From contig NZ_JQED01000055.1 of NCBI RefSeq assembly GCF_000764225.1, forward strand, positions 496,001-560,000: DNA of 64,000 nucleotides, given 5' to 3'. The notes under the pieces were generated by a model. It saw nothing but the letters and a program-made list of their open reading frames with translations. It did not search any database and was not told the DNA's origin. Source of the DNA: Colwellia psychrerythraea (GTDB taxonomy: Bacteria > Pseudomonadota > Gammaproteobacteria > Enterobacterales > Alteromonadaceae). Positions 1 to 8,436 of the stretch are shown here, piece after piece. Within the stretch, counting starts at the first letter, position 1. The number at the start of each line of letters is the position of its first letter. Both the position numbers and the translations under genes were made by a program.

Positions 1-2
1 GT

Positions 3-1553
3 AATAATGTTATTCGTATTGCCGTAGGTACCAACCATGGTGTCTTGCATATGTTTGAAGACAATGATGCCACTAATACTATCAAAGAAAACTGGGCATT
101 TATGCCAAGTGAGTTTTTGCCTAATATTCCAATTTTGCGAGATAATTTAGCTACTTCTGATAAAGTTTATGGTATTGATGGAGTGATTACTTCGCATATT
201 ATTGACGGTAATGGTAATGGTATTGTTGATGGTGATGATAAAGTTTGGCTTTTCTTTGGCTACCGTCGCGGAGGCAGCTCTTATTACGCTATGGATGTTA
301 CCGACCCAGATAACCCCTTTGTTATGTGGACCATTGTTGGGGGGAATGGTGGTACATCGGGCTTTTCTGAGTTGGGACAAACCTGGTCACAGCCTAAAGT
401 CACCTATTCAAAATTAAATCTTTCTGGCAATGTAGCGAAACCTGTATTGGTATTTGGTGGTGGTTATACCCCTTCTAAAGATTCACATTCGATTGGTGGT
501 ACTGGTGATGCCGATAGTAAGGGTAAAGCAATATATATGGTTGATGCCGAAGATGGTACACCTCTTTGGAAGTTAGTATCTGGTGGTGATACTGGTTTTG
601 GTGGTACAGATAGCATTCCATCAAGCATTGCTACCCTTGATAGTGATGGTGATGGTTTAACTGACCGACTATATGCAGGTGATACCGGCGGTAATGTCTG
701 GCGTATTGATATGCCTGGCAGTGATAAAGCTAAATTCTCCGTTTTTAAATTAGCCGAATTAGGTGGTGTTGCCAGTAATGCTGTTGATAGACGATTCTTC
801 AGCGAGCCATCAGTAGTCAGAGCTTATATTACTGAAACCATTGATTCAGGTAAAAAAGATTCTGAAGGCGAGTCGATAATAGTTCAGCAAGATGTACCTT
901 ATGATGCTGTTTTGCTAGGCAGCGGAGATAGATCGAACCCGATAGGTAAAGACACTGATGATATGTTCTTTATGATCAAAGATAATAATATAAAAACACT
1001 GCAATTCACATCTGATAGTGTACCGCCTTTGCCAACAGATCCGATAAAATTAGGAGATTTAGCTGATTTTAGTCTAAACCCTTTTGCAGCGACTCTAACT
1101 TCGCAGCAAAAAGAGACATTAGCACTTGCAGTGAGTTTGAAATCAGGCTGGTTTATCAAATTAGGAGAACAAGGTCTTGGGGAAAAAAGTTCATCTGCAG
1201 CCATAGTTATTAATAATGTGGTTTATTTTACAACCTATACACCAGCCGCTTCGTCAGCTGCAAGTTCAGGTACTTGTGATATTCCTACGGGTAGCGGTTG
1301 GTTGTATGCAGTGGATTTAGCTCTTGGAGTTAATAAGTATAACTGGGCAGATGAATCTGAAAGTAGTGATGATAGAAAAACGTTGATTAGTGATCAATTT
1401 TTAGGTTCTCCCACGCTTATAGTAACTAAAACGCTGAACTCAGATACGAATACACTTGAGCCAGAGGGAAATATTATTGTCGGACGTGAAATAGTCCCAG
1501 TAGGGTTTACATTGCAAACCTTAAGAACTTACCTTTATGTGACCGAGGATTAG
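3..1553 (+). CDS. pilY1: PilY1-type pilus assembly/adhesin protein, C-terminal part (5' end outside window)
   Basis: The frame is open from the first bases of the window, so the true start lies upstream; about 516 residues are visible. They form the C-terminal beta-propeller of PilY1, a large secreted or pilus-tip protein needed for type IV pilus assembly, adhesion and control of retraction. Blade repeats are seen at VGTNHGVLHMF and at YAGDTGGNVWRID. Two Asp/Gly-rich loops look like EF-hand-type calcium sites: DGNGNGIVDGDD (nt about 207-240) and DSDGDGLTDR (nt 639 onward). The second sits just before the YAGD blade, where the Pseudomonas PilY1 calcium site lies. pilE follows after only 4 bases, as in minor-pilin operons. 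The identification is firm; the calcium role is inferred from the family. Confidence 0.93.
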   Translation, partial: NNVIRIAVGTNHGVLHMFEDNDATNTIKENWAFMPSEFLPNIPILRDNLATSDKVYGIDGVITSHIIDGNGNGIVDGDDKVWLFFGYRRGGSSYYAMDVTDPDNPFVMWTIVGGNGGTSGFSELGQTWSQPKVTYSKLNLSGNVAKPVLVFGGGYTPSKDSHSIGGTGDADSKGKAIYMVDAEDGTPLWKLVSGGDTGFGGTDSIPSSIATLDSDGDGLTDRLYAGDTGGNVWRIDMPGSDKAKFSVFKLAELGGVASNAVDRRFFSEPSVVRAYITETIDSGKKDSEGESIIVQQDVPYDAVLLGSGDRSNPIGKDTDDMFFMIKDNNIKTLQFTSDSVPPLPTDPIKLGDLADFSLNPFAATLTSQQKETLALAVSLKSGWFIKLGEQGLGEKSSSAAIVINNVVYFTTYTPAASSAASSGTCDIPTGSGWLYAVDLALGVNKYNWADESESSDDRKTLISDQFLGSPTLIVTKTLNSDTNTLEPEGNIIVGREIVPVGFTLQTLRTYLYVTED

Positions 1554-1557
1554 ATTA

Positions 1558-1992
1558 ATGAAAAATAATAGTAAAAATATGGGGGGAACTCAATGGAAAA
1601 AATCTGCAGGTTTTACCCTATTGGAATTAATGTTTACCGTTGCTATTGTTGGTTTATTATCAATAGTAGCTTATCCTTCTTATAGTGATTTTGTTGTGCG
1701 CTCTAATCGAGCGGAGGCTCCTCGAGAGTTAGTTCGGTTAGCTAATTTGCAAGAGCAGCTATTTGTTGATAGTAGGGCTTATACGACTAATATCAGCGAT
1801 TTAGGCGTTGGTTCTACGGCTATCTATGAAACACCCAGTCATAATTATAAAATTTCAGCAACGGTAGTTGATAATACTTTTACTTTAACTGCTAATGCTC
1901 AGGGTAGTCAGAAAACAAAGGATACGGATTGTATTAAAATTGAAATAACCGATACAGGTAAAAAAACCCCCATTGGCTGTTGGGAAGGATAA
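1558..1992 (+). CDS. pilE: Type IV minor pilin PilE
   Basis: This 144-residue prepilin has a leader of about 17 residues ending in Gly, then the PilD processing and N-methylation motif G|FTLLELMFTVAIVGLLSIVAYPSY, which starts the hydrophobic N-terminal helix, including the conserved Glu5. A Cys pair near the C-terminus (DCIKIE and IGCWEG) would form the D-region disulfide. The gene starts 4 bases after pilY1 and is followed at one base by another small gene, so all three are probably co-transcribed. In the family PilE is a low-abundance pilin that primes pilus assembly together with PilY1. Its length is normal. Confidence 0.93.
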   Translation: MKNNSKNMGGTQWKKSAGFTLLELMFTVAIVGLLSIVAYPSYSDFVVRSNRAEAPRELVRLANLQEQLFVDSRAYTTNISDLGVGSTAIYETPSHNYKISATVVDNTFTLTANAQGSQKTKDTDCIKIEITDTGKKTPIGCWEG

Positions 1993-1993
1993 T

Positions 1994-2338
1994 ATGAATA
2001 ATTTAACTAAATTAATATCTTATATGCTTTTGTTTTCTGTTTTCTCTGTTAAAGCCGCAATACCAGATGAGACGGTCGAGAAAAGAGCTACCAAAATGGA
2101 TGAAACCGTAGATGCTAAATGCCATGTTGCATTAATTGATGGAAGTGAAACTATTCTTTTTTATCATGTTTATTCTAATAAATTTCCTAAGTTGGCTAAT
2201 GAAATAGTAGGGAAAAGAGTGTTGACTCAAAAGTCGAATGAAAAGATAAAAATTTATCGGGTTTATGAATGTGTATTAGATAATGATGACTTTACTAAGG
2301 CTAATTCTAAGACACTAGATATGAAAATAGAGCGTTAG
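1994..2338 (+). CDS. Small secreted protein of unknown function downstream of pilE
   Basis: I do not recognise this 114-residue product. The ATG at 1994 is chosen because it lies one base after the pilE stop and behind a purine-rich ribosome site (gggaagga). An upstream alternative start at 1973 would overlap pilE. Residues 1-22 form a signal peptide (MNNLTKLISY, a hydrophobic core, then VKA before AIPDE). The mature part is Lys-rich and has two Cys residues (DAKCHVAL and YECVLDN) that could form a disulfide. Coupling to pilE suggests a periplasmic or pilus-associated role, but that is inference from position only. Confidence 0.75.
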   Translation: MNNLTKLISYMLLFSVFSVKAAIPDETVEKRATKMDETVDAKCHVALIDGSETILFYHVYSNKFPKLANEIVGKRVLTQKSNEKIKIYRVYECVLDNDDFTKANSKTLDMKIER

Positions 2339-2353
2339 AAAGTCTTTTTTAAT

Positions 2354-2387
2354 AAAAAGCAATATACGCTAAGTTATATCGCTTTTT
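2354..2387. terminator. Bidirectional intrinsic terminator between pilE operon and fimT
   Basis: The arms aaaaagc (2354-2360) and gcttttt (2381-2387) are extended inward by atata/tatat with one mismatch. They sit between convergent genes and leave a T-run on either strand. Confidence 0.7.
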
Positions 2388-2429
2388 AACTTTTGAAAAT
2401 GAAGCCTGAACTTAAGGTTTAAAGTTTAA

Positions 2430-3056
2430 TTAGCTACATACAATATTATTATTGTTTCTGTCTTGTTCTTTTCCATCGCCATTTATATCTGAGCTTAAAT
2501 AGGTGCGGCCTGCGAGGGACAAGTCGATACCACGAGAAAAATCACTAAAACCTTTAGGGCAATAACTAAAGGTTCCAATGTTGTTATTACTTAATTGGCC
2601 GCTAGGGGTATAAGTTACACTGTTAAAAGTAAAATCAAGCTTATCGCCACCTTGAATAGCTTCTCGTTCTTTTACTAATCCATCAATTGATACTATGCCA
2701 ATTCTTCCCGTCCAATCCGTAGTATCTTGACAGGTATCATCAGCTTGCAGAGGACACAGTGTCGCATTCTGACCTGAATTTATTGCTGTATTACGAGTTG
2801 TTAGTAATAAGCGCTGGAGTTCTGAAATTTCATTATCTACACGCATCTGTGCGGTGAAACTACCTAAGCTAGGTAAAGCGATAGCTAAAACTACCGCTGC
2901 CACTGCGATCGTCACTAATAATTCAATTAAGGAAAAACCAAACGCCAGGTGATGAGTGGTAATGAATTTTTTAGTTGGGGTGATATTTCGACTATGCATG
3001 CTAGAAATTTCAGTATTTATAAGGTCGCTAAGGTTAAACTGAGAATACTGCATCAT
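2430..3056 (-). CDS. fimT: GspH/FimT-type pseudopilin
   Basis: This 208-residue product has a type III signal, FGFSLIELLVTIAVAAVVLAIALPSL, with the prepilin cleavage Gly and Glu5, followed by a GspH-like domain (TTRNTAINSGQNATLCPL). It has Cys pairs in the globular part and ends in Cys-Ser. The leader before the cleavage site is unusually long (about 40 residues from the first ATG). Met20 at nt 2999 is an alternative start giving a leader nearer 20 residues; neither start has a strong ribosome site. FimT minor pilins contribute to pilus assembly and, in some species, DNA binding for uptake. The gene stands alone and converges on the pilE operon. Confidence 0.85.
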   Translation of the reverse strand: MMQYSQFNLSDLINTEISSMHSRNITPTKKFITTHHLAFGFSLIELLVTIAVAAVVLAIALPSLGSFTAQMRVDNEISELQRLLLTTRNTAINSGQNATLCPLQADDTCQDTTDWTGRIGIVSIDGLVKEREAIQGGDKLDFTFNSVTYTPSGQLSNNNIGTFSYCPKGFSDFSRGIDLSLAGRTYLSSDINGDGKEQDRNNNNIVCS

Positions 3057-3164
3057 GTGTGGCCAAATAGTATAATTTATCTAATATTTATAACACTTTC
3101 CAAAGCAACTCGCTAGTGCTATATACCGTAACGATTAACCGTATATAGCACGACATTATTTCAT

Positions 3165-4340
3165 TTAAAACTCACTGCTAGGAACACTTGTTGGGCTAAT
3201 ATGTTCTATAGGGTAACAACCAAGGACCTTAATGAAGTTTGTATGTGGGCTGATTTCATTAATTGCTTCCTGTAATGCAAAGCTTTTTAAATTGGCTTCT
3301 ACATCAATATAAAACATTTCTTCCCAAGGTCGGCCTTGAATAGGGCGAGACTCGAGTTTACACATATTAATGCCTTTATCTTTAAGTACTAACAGACATT
3401 CAACTAAAGCACCCGCTTTTTGACCTGTAGACAAAATGATAGCTGTTTTGGCTGGGATTTGTTCCGCAACATCAACCGCTTTACGAGCAACTAATATAAA
3501 ACGTGAGTGGTTTTCAGTTTGATTCGCGATAGATTGCTCTAGGGCATGAAGTTGGTATAGTTGACCACCTTCTTCGCTACCAATTACTGCAATGGTGTCA
3601 TCTTGTAATTCTGCCACCTTTGCCATCGCATCAGCAGTGCTATCACAATATTCAATGCGTATGTTGCTCTGTTTATCTAGGAAGTTACTGCATTGTGCGA
3701 AGGGTTGACCATGCGCATAAATCGTTTTGATTTTATCTAAGCTAGTATTTACTGAGGTTAATAAGCAATGTTCAATGGGTTGTGTGATTTCACCAACAAT
3801 AGAAAGGTTAGTATGTTGCAGTAAATCGTAAACTTCATTAATACTTCCAGAACTAGTGTTCTCTATAGGGAGCATTCCATAATCAACTTGGCCAGATTCC
3901 ACTTGCTGCAATATGTCGTAAAAGCTCTGACAACCTGACTCGATAATCTTCTCTGCACGACGTGAAAAATAACGATGGCTAGCAAGGAAGCTGTAAGAGC
4001 CTTTATCACCTAAAAAAGCGACACTAACTGTTGGAACTTGAATATCAGGGTTCGCTAAACTCTGCAAGTAAGCTTGCTGGTTGAGTACAGAATCTTCAAT
4101 AATTGTTTGGAATACACTGGTGACATAATGCGCATCTAAACCTAATGTTTTTCCATGCTTTATCAAGCGTATTAACAATTCTTGCTCGCGTTGTTGGTCT
4201 CGTATGGGACGAATTTGCTGTACTTTGCTTTTTGCCACATTAAGTGTTAATGCGCGACGTTTAGCAAACAAGGCTAATAAATCTTGATCTAAAAGCGTTA
4301 TTTCTTGGCGTATTTCATTTAAATCTAACTTTTCGCTCAC
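3165..4340 (-). CDS. pheA: Bifunctional chorismate mutase/prephenate dehydratase (P-protein)
   Basis: This cytoplasmic enzyme converts chorismate to prephenate and then to phenylpyruvate, the committed steps of phenylalanine synthesis. The 391 residues split into an AroQ chorismate mutase domain (1-90, Arg/Lys-rich helices with RRALTLNVAKSK), a prephenate dehydratase domain (about 105-285, with GDKGSYSFLASHRYF and the LPIENTSSGSINEVYDLL signature), and an ACT regulatory domain (about 298-380). The ACT domain keeps GALVECLLVL and KLESRPIQGRPWEEMFY, the Phe-binding motifs, so feedback inhibition is expected. Length matches E. coli PheA. I see no Phe-rich leader peptide or attenuator in the 107 bases upstream. 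Confidence 0.97.
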   Translation of the reverse strand: MSEKLDLNEIRQEITLLDQDLLALFAKRRALTLNVAKSKVQQIRPIRDQQREQELLIRLIKHGKTLGLDAHYVTSVFQTIIEDSVLNQQAYLQSLANPDIQVPTVSVAFLGDKGSYSFLASHRYFSRRAEKIIESGCQSFYDILQQVESGQVDYGMLPIENTSSGSINEVYDLLQHTNLSIVGEITQPIEHCLLTSVNTSLDKIKTIYAHGQPFAQCSNFLDKQSNIRIEYCDSTADAMAKVAELQDDTIAVIGSEEGGQLYQLHALEQSIANQTENHSRFILVARKAVDVAEQIPAKTAIILSTGQKAGALVECLLVLKDKGINMCKLESRPIQGRPWEEMFYIDVEANLKSFALQEAINEISPHTNFIKVLGCYPIEHISPTSVPSSEF

Positions 4341-4447
4341 TTGCTTACCTTTTTATTGTGAATTATAAACTTTGAGTAGTTACTCTAGCTAGCTTAACTA
4401 AATAGTGTCAACTGTTTCTTTAGACGTTTTTTGTTAATGATGACTCG

Positions 4448-4834
4448 TTAAGGAATGCATTGATAGACTATGGCAAAACTGCATAGGGTAGCAATCCCCC
4501 AAACTATAGATCTTAATAAGCCAATATTGAGTAAATAAAAGATATTATAAAGTACTCTGGAAATGACATGCACAATAGCTAACATGATGATTGTTTGATT
4601 AGTGTTGCCTGTTACCAGTGCTAGGATAACAGCAGGAGCAAACAAAATCAGCGATTCAAAAGCATTTTGATGTGCAGCTAGGGCGCGTGCGCCAAAGCCC
4701 GTTAGTTTACTTTGTTGCTCCCTAGGGTGATTGTTATTATACCCACCTAGCTTAGCCATAGCATAGGCTACCGGGCCTTTTGCCAGAAGGGGTAACAGTA
4801 ATGCGGAAAATAAACAAATAATCAAAATAGTCAT
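4448..4834 (-). CDS. MAPEG-family membrane protein
   Basis: This 128-residue inner-membrane protein has about four hydrophobic helices. The central segment ARALAAHQNAFESLILFAPAVILAL matches the MAPEG pattern (R-A-x-x-A-xx-N-xxE), in which Asn and Glu contribute to glutathione or lipid substrate binding in eukaryotic members. Bacterial single-gene versions of this size are mostly uncharacterised. The gene is transcribed toward pheA but separated by about 107 bases, so co-transcription is uncertain. Family assignment is good; activity is unknown. Confidence 0.85.
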   Translation of the reverse strand: MTILIICLFSALLLPLLAKGPVAYAMAKLGGYNNNHPREQQSKLTGFGARALAAHQNAFESLILFAPAVILALVTGNTNQTIIMLAIVHVISRVLYNIFYLLNIGLLRSIVWGIATLCSFAIVYQCIP

Positions 4835-4888
4835 AGATACCTCAAGCGTTATTCTTTGCCGGTTTAGAGTTTTTAAATAAAATTTAAT

Positions 4889-7321
4889 CTAGTAGCTAAG
4901 TAAGGTTAGCTTGTAACGCGTTTCACCCGGTAAAAATGGTGAAGCTATGCCATTTTCCCAGTCGCTGTGTCCTTTACCATAATATGGACTCCACGGATGA
5001 CCTGATTGGCTGGTCGGCATATGAAAAATGCCATTTTCTTCATGGCTTGGGGATACCACCATGCGTTCTGAAGCGCCGAAAGACTTACCTTGAACTCTAG
5101 GCATGTAACTATCACCAGGCAGTGCTTTGCTTGGCATATCTAGCCAATAGCTTATTATTGGCACGGCATTACTGAGAGGATGCTTTATTAGCGAAAGGTT
5201 TTGTTGACCCCAAGTGGCTTCATCTAAGTTTTGGTTGATCGTCATATCTGCTAAGGTTTCTTCTAACGCCATAGTAAAGACATTCTGCCAACTACTTTCA
5301 CCAAGCATTAAAAAGTTAGTTGGTTGTTCGTTAATGAGTTGCCACAAGGGGACTTCTATTTGATGACGAATACTTTTAAAGCTAAAGGCTTTATCAACAT
5401 TAGTTAGAGCACTTGTTAACTCACTAAACACACTATTTCTAAGGTTTATTCTAAAGTTTCGGACTAAGCGATAACTGACGGAATCTGTACTCGCTCTCAA
5501 TTCCAAATCATCTGTTAATAACTCTTTTACTTGTTGAAAGCTTCCATTTTGTGAAATAGCCTGTTCAGTTAGAACGTCCTTGAGAATAAAGCGCTGCCAA
5601 CGCTTTAAAAATACAGCCTTATCATCTAAGCCTATTTTGAGAAGAGACTGTTCATCAAATACTTTTTGATTAAATAAATTATTTCTAATTTGTTTTGAGC
5701 GAGCGCCGAGTGCATAGCCTCCATTACCAATTCTTGCAAACATATCACCGCCAATAACGCGGGAGTTCGCCGTCCAAAGCCTATGGGCTTTTGGATTTTT
5801 AAGTTGCGGGTATTGTGCTGGTGATAGGTAACCTTGCCATTGATTTTCACCTGTTGCCCAGGAGGTAGGGGTATTGCCCACTTTACCCACTTTATCTGGA
5901 ATCGGTCCAATAATCGTCCAGCCAATGTCTCCATGTTTATCGGCAATCAACATGTTTTGCGAAGGAATACCGGAGCGGGATGCTATGTCAAAGGCTTGTG
6001 ATACATTCTGCGCTTTTTCTAATTCTGTTGCTACCATATTGATTGCTTCTTTATCATGGGCAACCCAACGATATGCAAGTAACTGCCCTTGATGATTTCT
6101 ACCTATAACAGGACCCCAAATAGTTTCGGTAACCGTTATTTCTTCAGCTTCTTGGTCTTTGACAGCAATTATTTGTTTATGGCTAGTAAAATGCTGATAA
6201 CCTGTAGGTGTTAAATACTGGCTTTTATCTTCATTGGTGGTTAAGAGGATGACGTCACTATAATCTCCATAGCTATTAGTAAATCCCCACGCTATTTTTT
6301 CATTACTCCCAATGACCATATTGGGTATGCCTGGCAAAGTGGCACCAGTAATCTTAAAGCTCTTTTTATCGGTAGCTGAGCTGACAGGATTAATATCAGG
6401 GTATTCAAAAGAAGCACGAAACCAGGTGTTAGGCACACGAATGCCAAGGTGCATGTCGTTTGCAATGACAGCACTTCCTGTAGCGCTTAAACTCCCTGAA
6501 ACAGCCCAACTATTGGAGCCAGGTAAATAATCACCCTGATACTTCTTTTCATTGTTTTTAACTATTTTAGTATTCTTTTGGTCGCTGTTATTAACACTAA
6601 AGCTAGCAGCTGAAGGCCAAGCTCTTTCAGGCATAGGCGCTTGACTAAATTGACTACCATCAATAGCTGCATCCCATATACTGCCTTTTGGATCTAAAAA
6701 AGCAAAAACATCACCAGATAAGACTGCTTTCATCAACCCGAGTGTACGTTCACGTCTACCATCATGATATTGAAGGTCAATATACATACTAAAGATTGTT
6801 AAAATGGAGTCTTCTTCACTCCATTGAACAGGCTCTTGCTGTAATAAAAGGTATTCAAATGGAGCGGAATTTAAATATTTTAATCCTTCGTTAACACCGC
6901 GTGTGTAGGCTTTAATTAACTCAAGCTGATTGTCTGGTAACTGGGCAACTATAATTCTTGCTCTTTCTCTAAAGCGATGCTTTCGAATGGATTTATCATA
7001 GTCAAGCGCCCTAACACCAAATAAACTTGCCAACTCACCAGCAGCATTTCGCCTTAATAAATCCATTTGAAAAAAACGTTCTTGTGCATGAACAAAACCT
7101 AAACCTACCGCAACATCACTTCTATTTTGAGCTTTTATTGTGACGATACCTTGTTCATCACGTTCGATGACGGCCGATTTTTTTAACCCGAAGACTGTTT
7201 TTACCCCATCGAGTACCGGCAATGCTCCATCAACCTTGCTATAAAGCCAAGTTGATGTAGTTGCGATAACCAATAAGCTAACAAGTAGCGCGCCGGCAAG
7301 TACTTTTTTCAATTTGTTCAT
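4889..7321 (-). CDS. Penicillin acylase family Ntn hydrolase
   Basis: This 810-residue periplasmic or membrane-anchored amidase precursor starts at the ATG at 7321; a TTG 18 bases upstream is also possible. The N-terminus is a signal anchor (KKVLAGALLVSLLVIATTSTWLY). The autoproteolysis site is Gly|Ser in LPG|SNSWAVSG, making Ser269 the new N-terminal nucleophile of the beta chain. The alpha-chain motif GFVHAQERFFQMDLLRR and the later HRLWTANSRVIGG, which holds the oxyanion-hole Asn, are both present. Relatives cleave penicillins, cephalosporins or acyl-homoserine lactones. The sequence does not decide the substrate; a quorum-quenching acylase is as plausible as peptide scavenging. Confidence 0.92.
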   Translation of the reverse strand: MNKLKKVLAGALLVSLLVIATTSTWLYSKVDGALPVLDGVKTVFGLKKSAVIERDEQGIVTIKAQNRSDVAVGLGFVHAQERFFQMDLLRRNAAGELASLFGVRALDYDKSIRKHRFRERARIIVAQLPDNQLELIKAYTRGVNEGLKYLNSAPFEYLLLQQEPVQWSEEDSILTIFSMYIDLQYHDGRRERTLGLMKAVLSGDVFAFLDPKGSIWDAAIDGSQFSQAPMPERAWPSAASFSVNNSDQKNTKIVKNNEKKYQGDYLPGSNSWAVSGSLSATGSAVIANDMHLGIRVPNTWFRASFEYPDINPVSSATDKKSFKITGATLPGIPNMVIGSNEKIAWGFTNSYGDYSDVILLTTNEDKSQYLTPTGYQHFTSHKQIIAVKDQEAEEITVTETIWGPVIGRNHQGQLLAYRWVAHDKEAINMVATELEKAQNVSQAFDIASRSGIPSQNMLIADKHGDIGWTIIGPIPDKVGKVGNTPTSWATGENQWQGYLSPAQYPQLKNPKAHRLWTANSRVIGGDMFARIGNGGYALGARSKQIRNNLFNQKVFDEQSLLKIGLDDKAVFLKRWQRFILKDVLTEQAISQNGSFQQVKELLTDDLELRASTDSVSYRLVRNFRINLRNSVFSELTSALTNVDKAFSFKSIRHQIEVPLWQLINEQPTNFLMLGESSWQNVFTMALEETLADMTINQNLDEATWGQQNLSLIKHPLSNAVPIISYWLDMPSKALPGDSYMPRVQGKSFGASERMVVSPSHEENGIFHMPTSQSGHPWSPYYGKGHSDWENGIASPFLPGETRYKLTLLSY

Positions 7322-7559
7322 AAATAAAGGAGCTATCAAAGATGAATAAAGTAGAGTAACGTAAAATGCTCCGAGAGAAAATTTTTAGTTAACATTTTTA
7401 TTAAAAAATTAGGTCAAATTGAAGAGCTGGGGAATCGAACAGCGAAACAGCCCATTATTCTGAAAGAGAGGGAGACAGAGCGCCACAAACAAGTGGAGTA
7501 TGAAGGTAACTTGTTAAAATGTCCGCTACGAAACGGTTATTGAGGAATGCGGCATGTTC

Positions 7560-7997
7560 TTAGCTGAAGTTAAAATTAAAGCTAAAAGTACTTTCACATG
7601 TCTTCTCTATCACTTCACTATCAGGAATTGAACTTTTAGGCTCGCTAAGTGTGTTATGGTTAGGGGTCGTGAAATATGAAATGAGTTGATGTAATTTATC
7701 GTTAAAAACCATAGCGCTAGTAAAAAAGTCGTTGGAATTATTCACAACACTTATTGCTAAGTTGGAACTTCTATCACTCAGTTTTTCAGGTGCCGATAAA
7801 ATCAAACCCGTTGAAAAGCTATTATGGTAATGACTTACTACGTTAGTTAATTCATCACTATTAAACTTTGTTATTAGTGCATTGTTAACGTTTAAATGTT
7901 GAACTTTAACTGCTTGTTCGGCATTTGCAGAAGAAATATTAACTAAGGTTATGAATGTTAGTGTAAAGCTCACTAATAATAATTTAATTGATTTCAT
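7560..7997 (-). CDS. Secreted protein of unknown function
   Basis: I do not recognise this 145-residue protein. It starts at an ATG behind a good ribosome site (aagga, 9 bases upstream) and opens with a clear Sec signal peptide (MKSIKLLLVSFTLTFITLVNISSANA, cleavage before EQAV). The mature region is polar, Asn/Ser-rich and ends in alternating FSFNFNFS, which resembles the final beta-strand of an outer-membrane protein but is too short a signal to rely on. It has one Cys. It stands alone between the acylase gene and malate synthase, with non-coding DNA on both sides. Confidence 0.7.
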   Translation of the reverse strand: MKSIKLLLVSFTLTFITLVNISSANAEQAVKVQHLNVNNALITKFNSDELTNVVSHYHNSFSTGLILSAPEKLSDRSSNLAISVVNNSNDFFTSAMVFNDKLHQLISYFTTPNHNTLSEPKSSIPDSEVIEKTCESTFSFNFNFS

Positions 7998-8436
7998 TGC
8001 TTATATCCTTTTAGCTATGCCTGTGTATTTAAGTATTGTGCTTTCTATTTTACCTAATTGTTACAATTATTACTCTAAGGGCTGTTCACTCTTAATGCTA
8101 GTGATATGAGATAAGTTGCTACATTCATACGGTAGATGGCATAAGCTTTTTAAGGGCATATCTCAAATAAATAACGACAGTTTTTAAACAATAACCCTTT
8201 TGTTATTAGAACTGATGAAACCATTAAATATTTCAAATAATTTAAAACGGTAACAACTTATACCCAAGTTATTTAAATATGAAAGCTGGCTCACAAGATT
8301 GATTCAAAGTTGACAGTAGCTAAAACGAAAATCAACACTGGCGTTAATATTAATTAAAATATAACAGCAGTGTTGATCATGTTGTTTACTCAGAACCGCA
8401 TTTTAATTCAATTACTGATTCGACTATAACAAGGGG
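7998..8436. other. Non-coding spacer with a long inverted repeat
   Basis: No credible gene is seen. The main structure is a perfect 10-bp inverted repeat, ATCAACACTG (8331-8340) and CAGTGTTGAT (8368-8377), with a second inner pairing gtta/taac around an AT-only loop. It lies just downstream of glcB (minus strand) and could end that transcript, although no T-run follows. Around 8260-8290 there is a tatacccaagttattt motif of the kind that begins dispersed repeats in this window. Confidence 0.5.

Noticed and set aside
4341..4447. Phe leader peptide and attenuator for pheA
   Set aside because: No short ORF rich in Phe codons and no terminator hairpin with T-run is present upstream of pheA.
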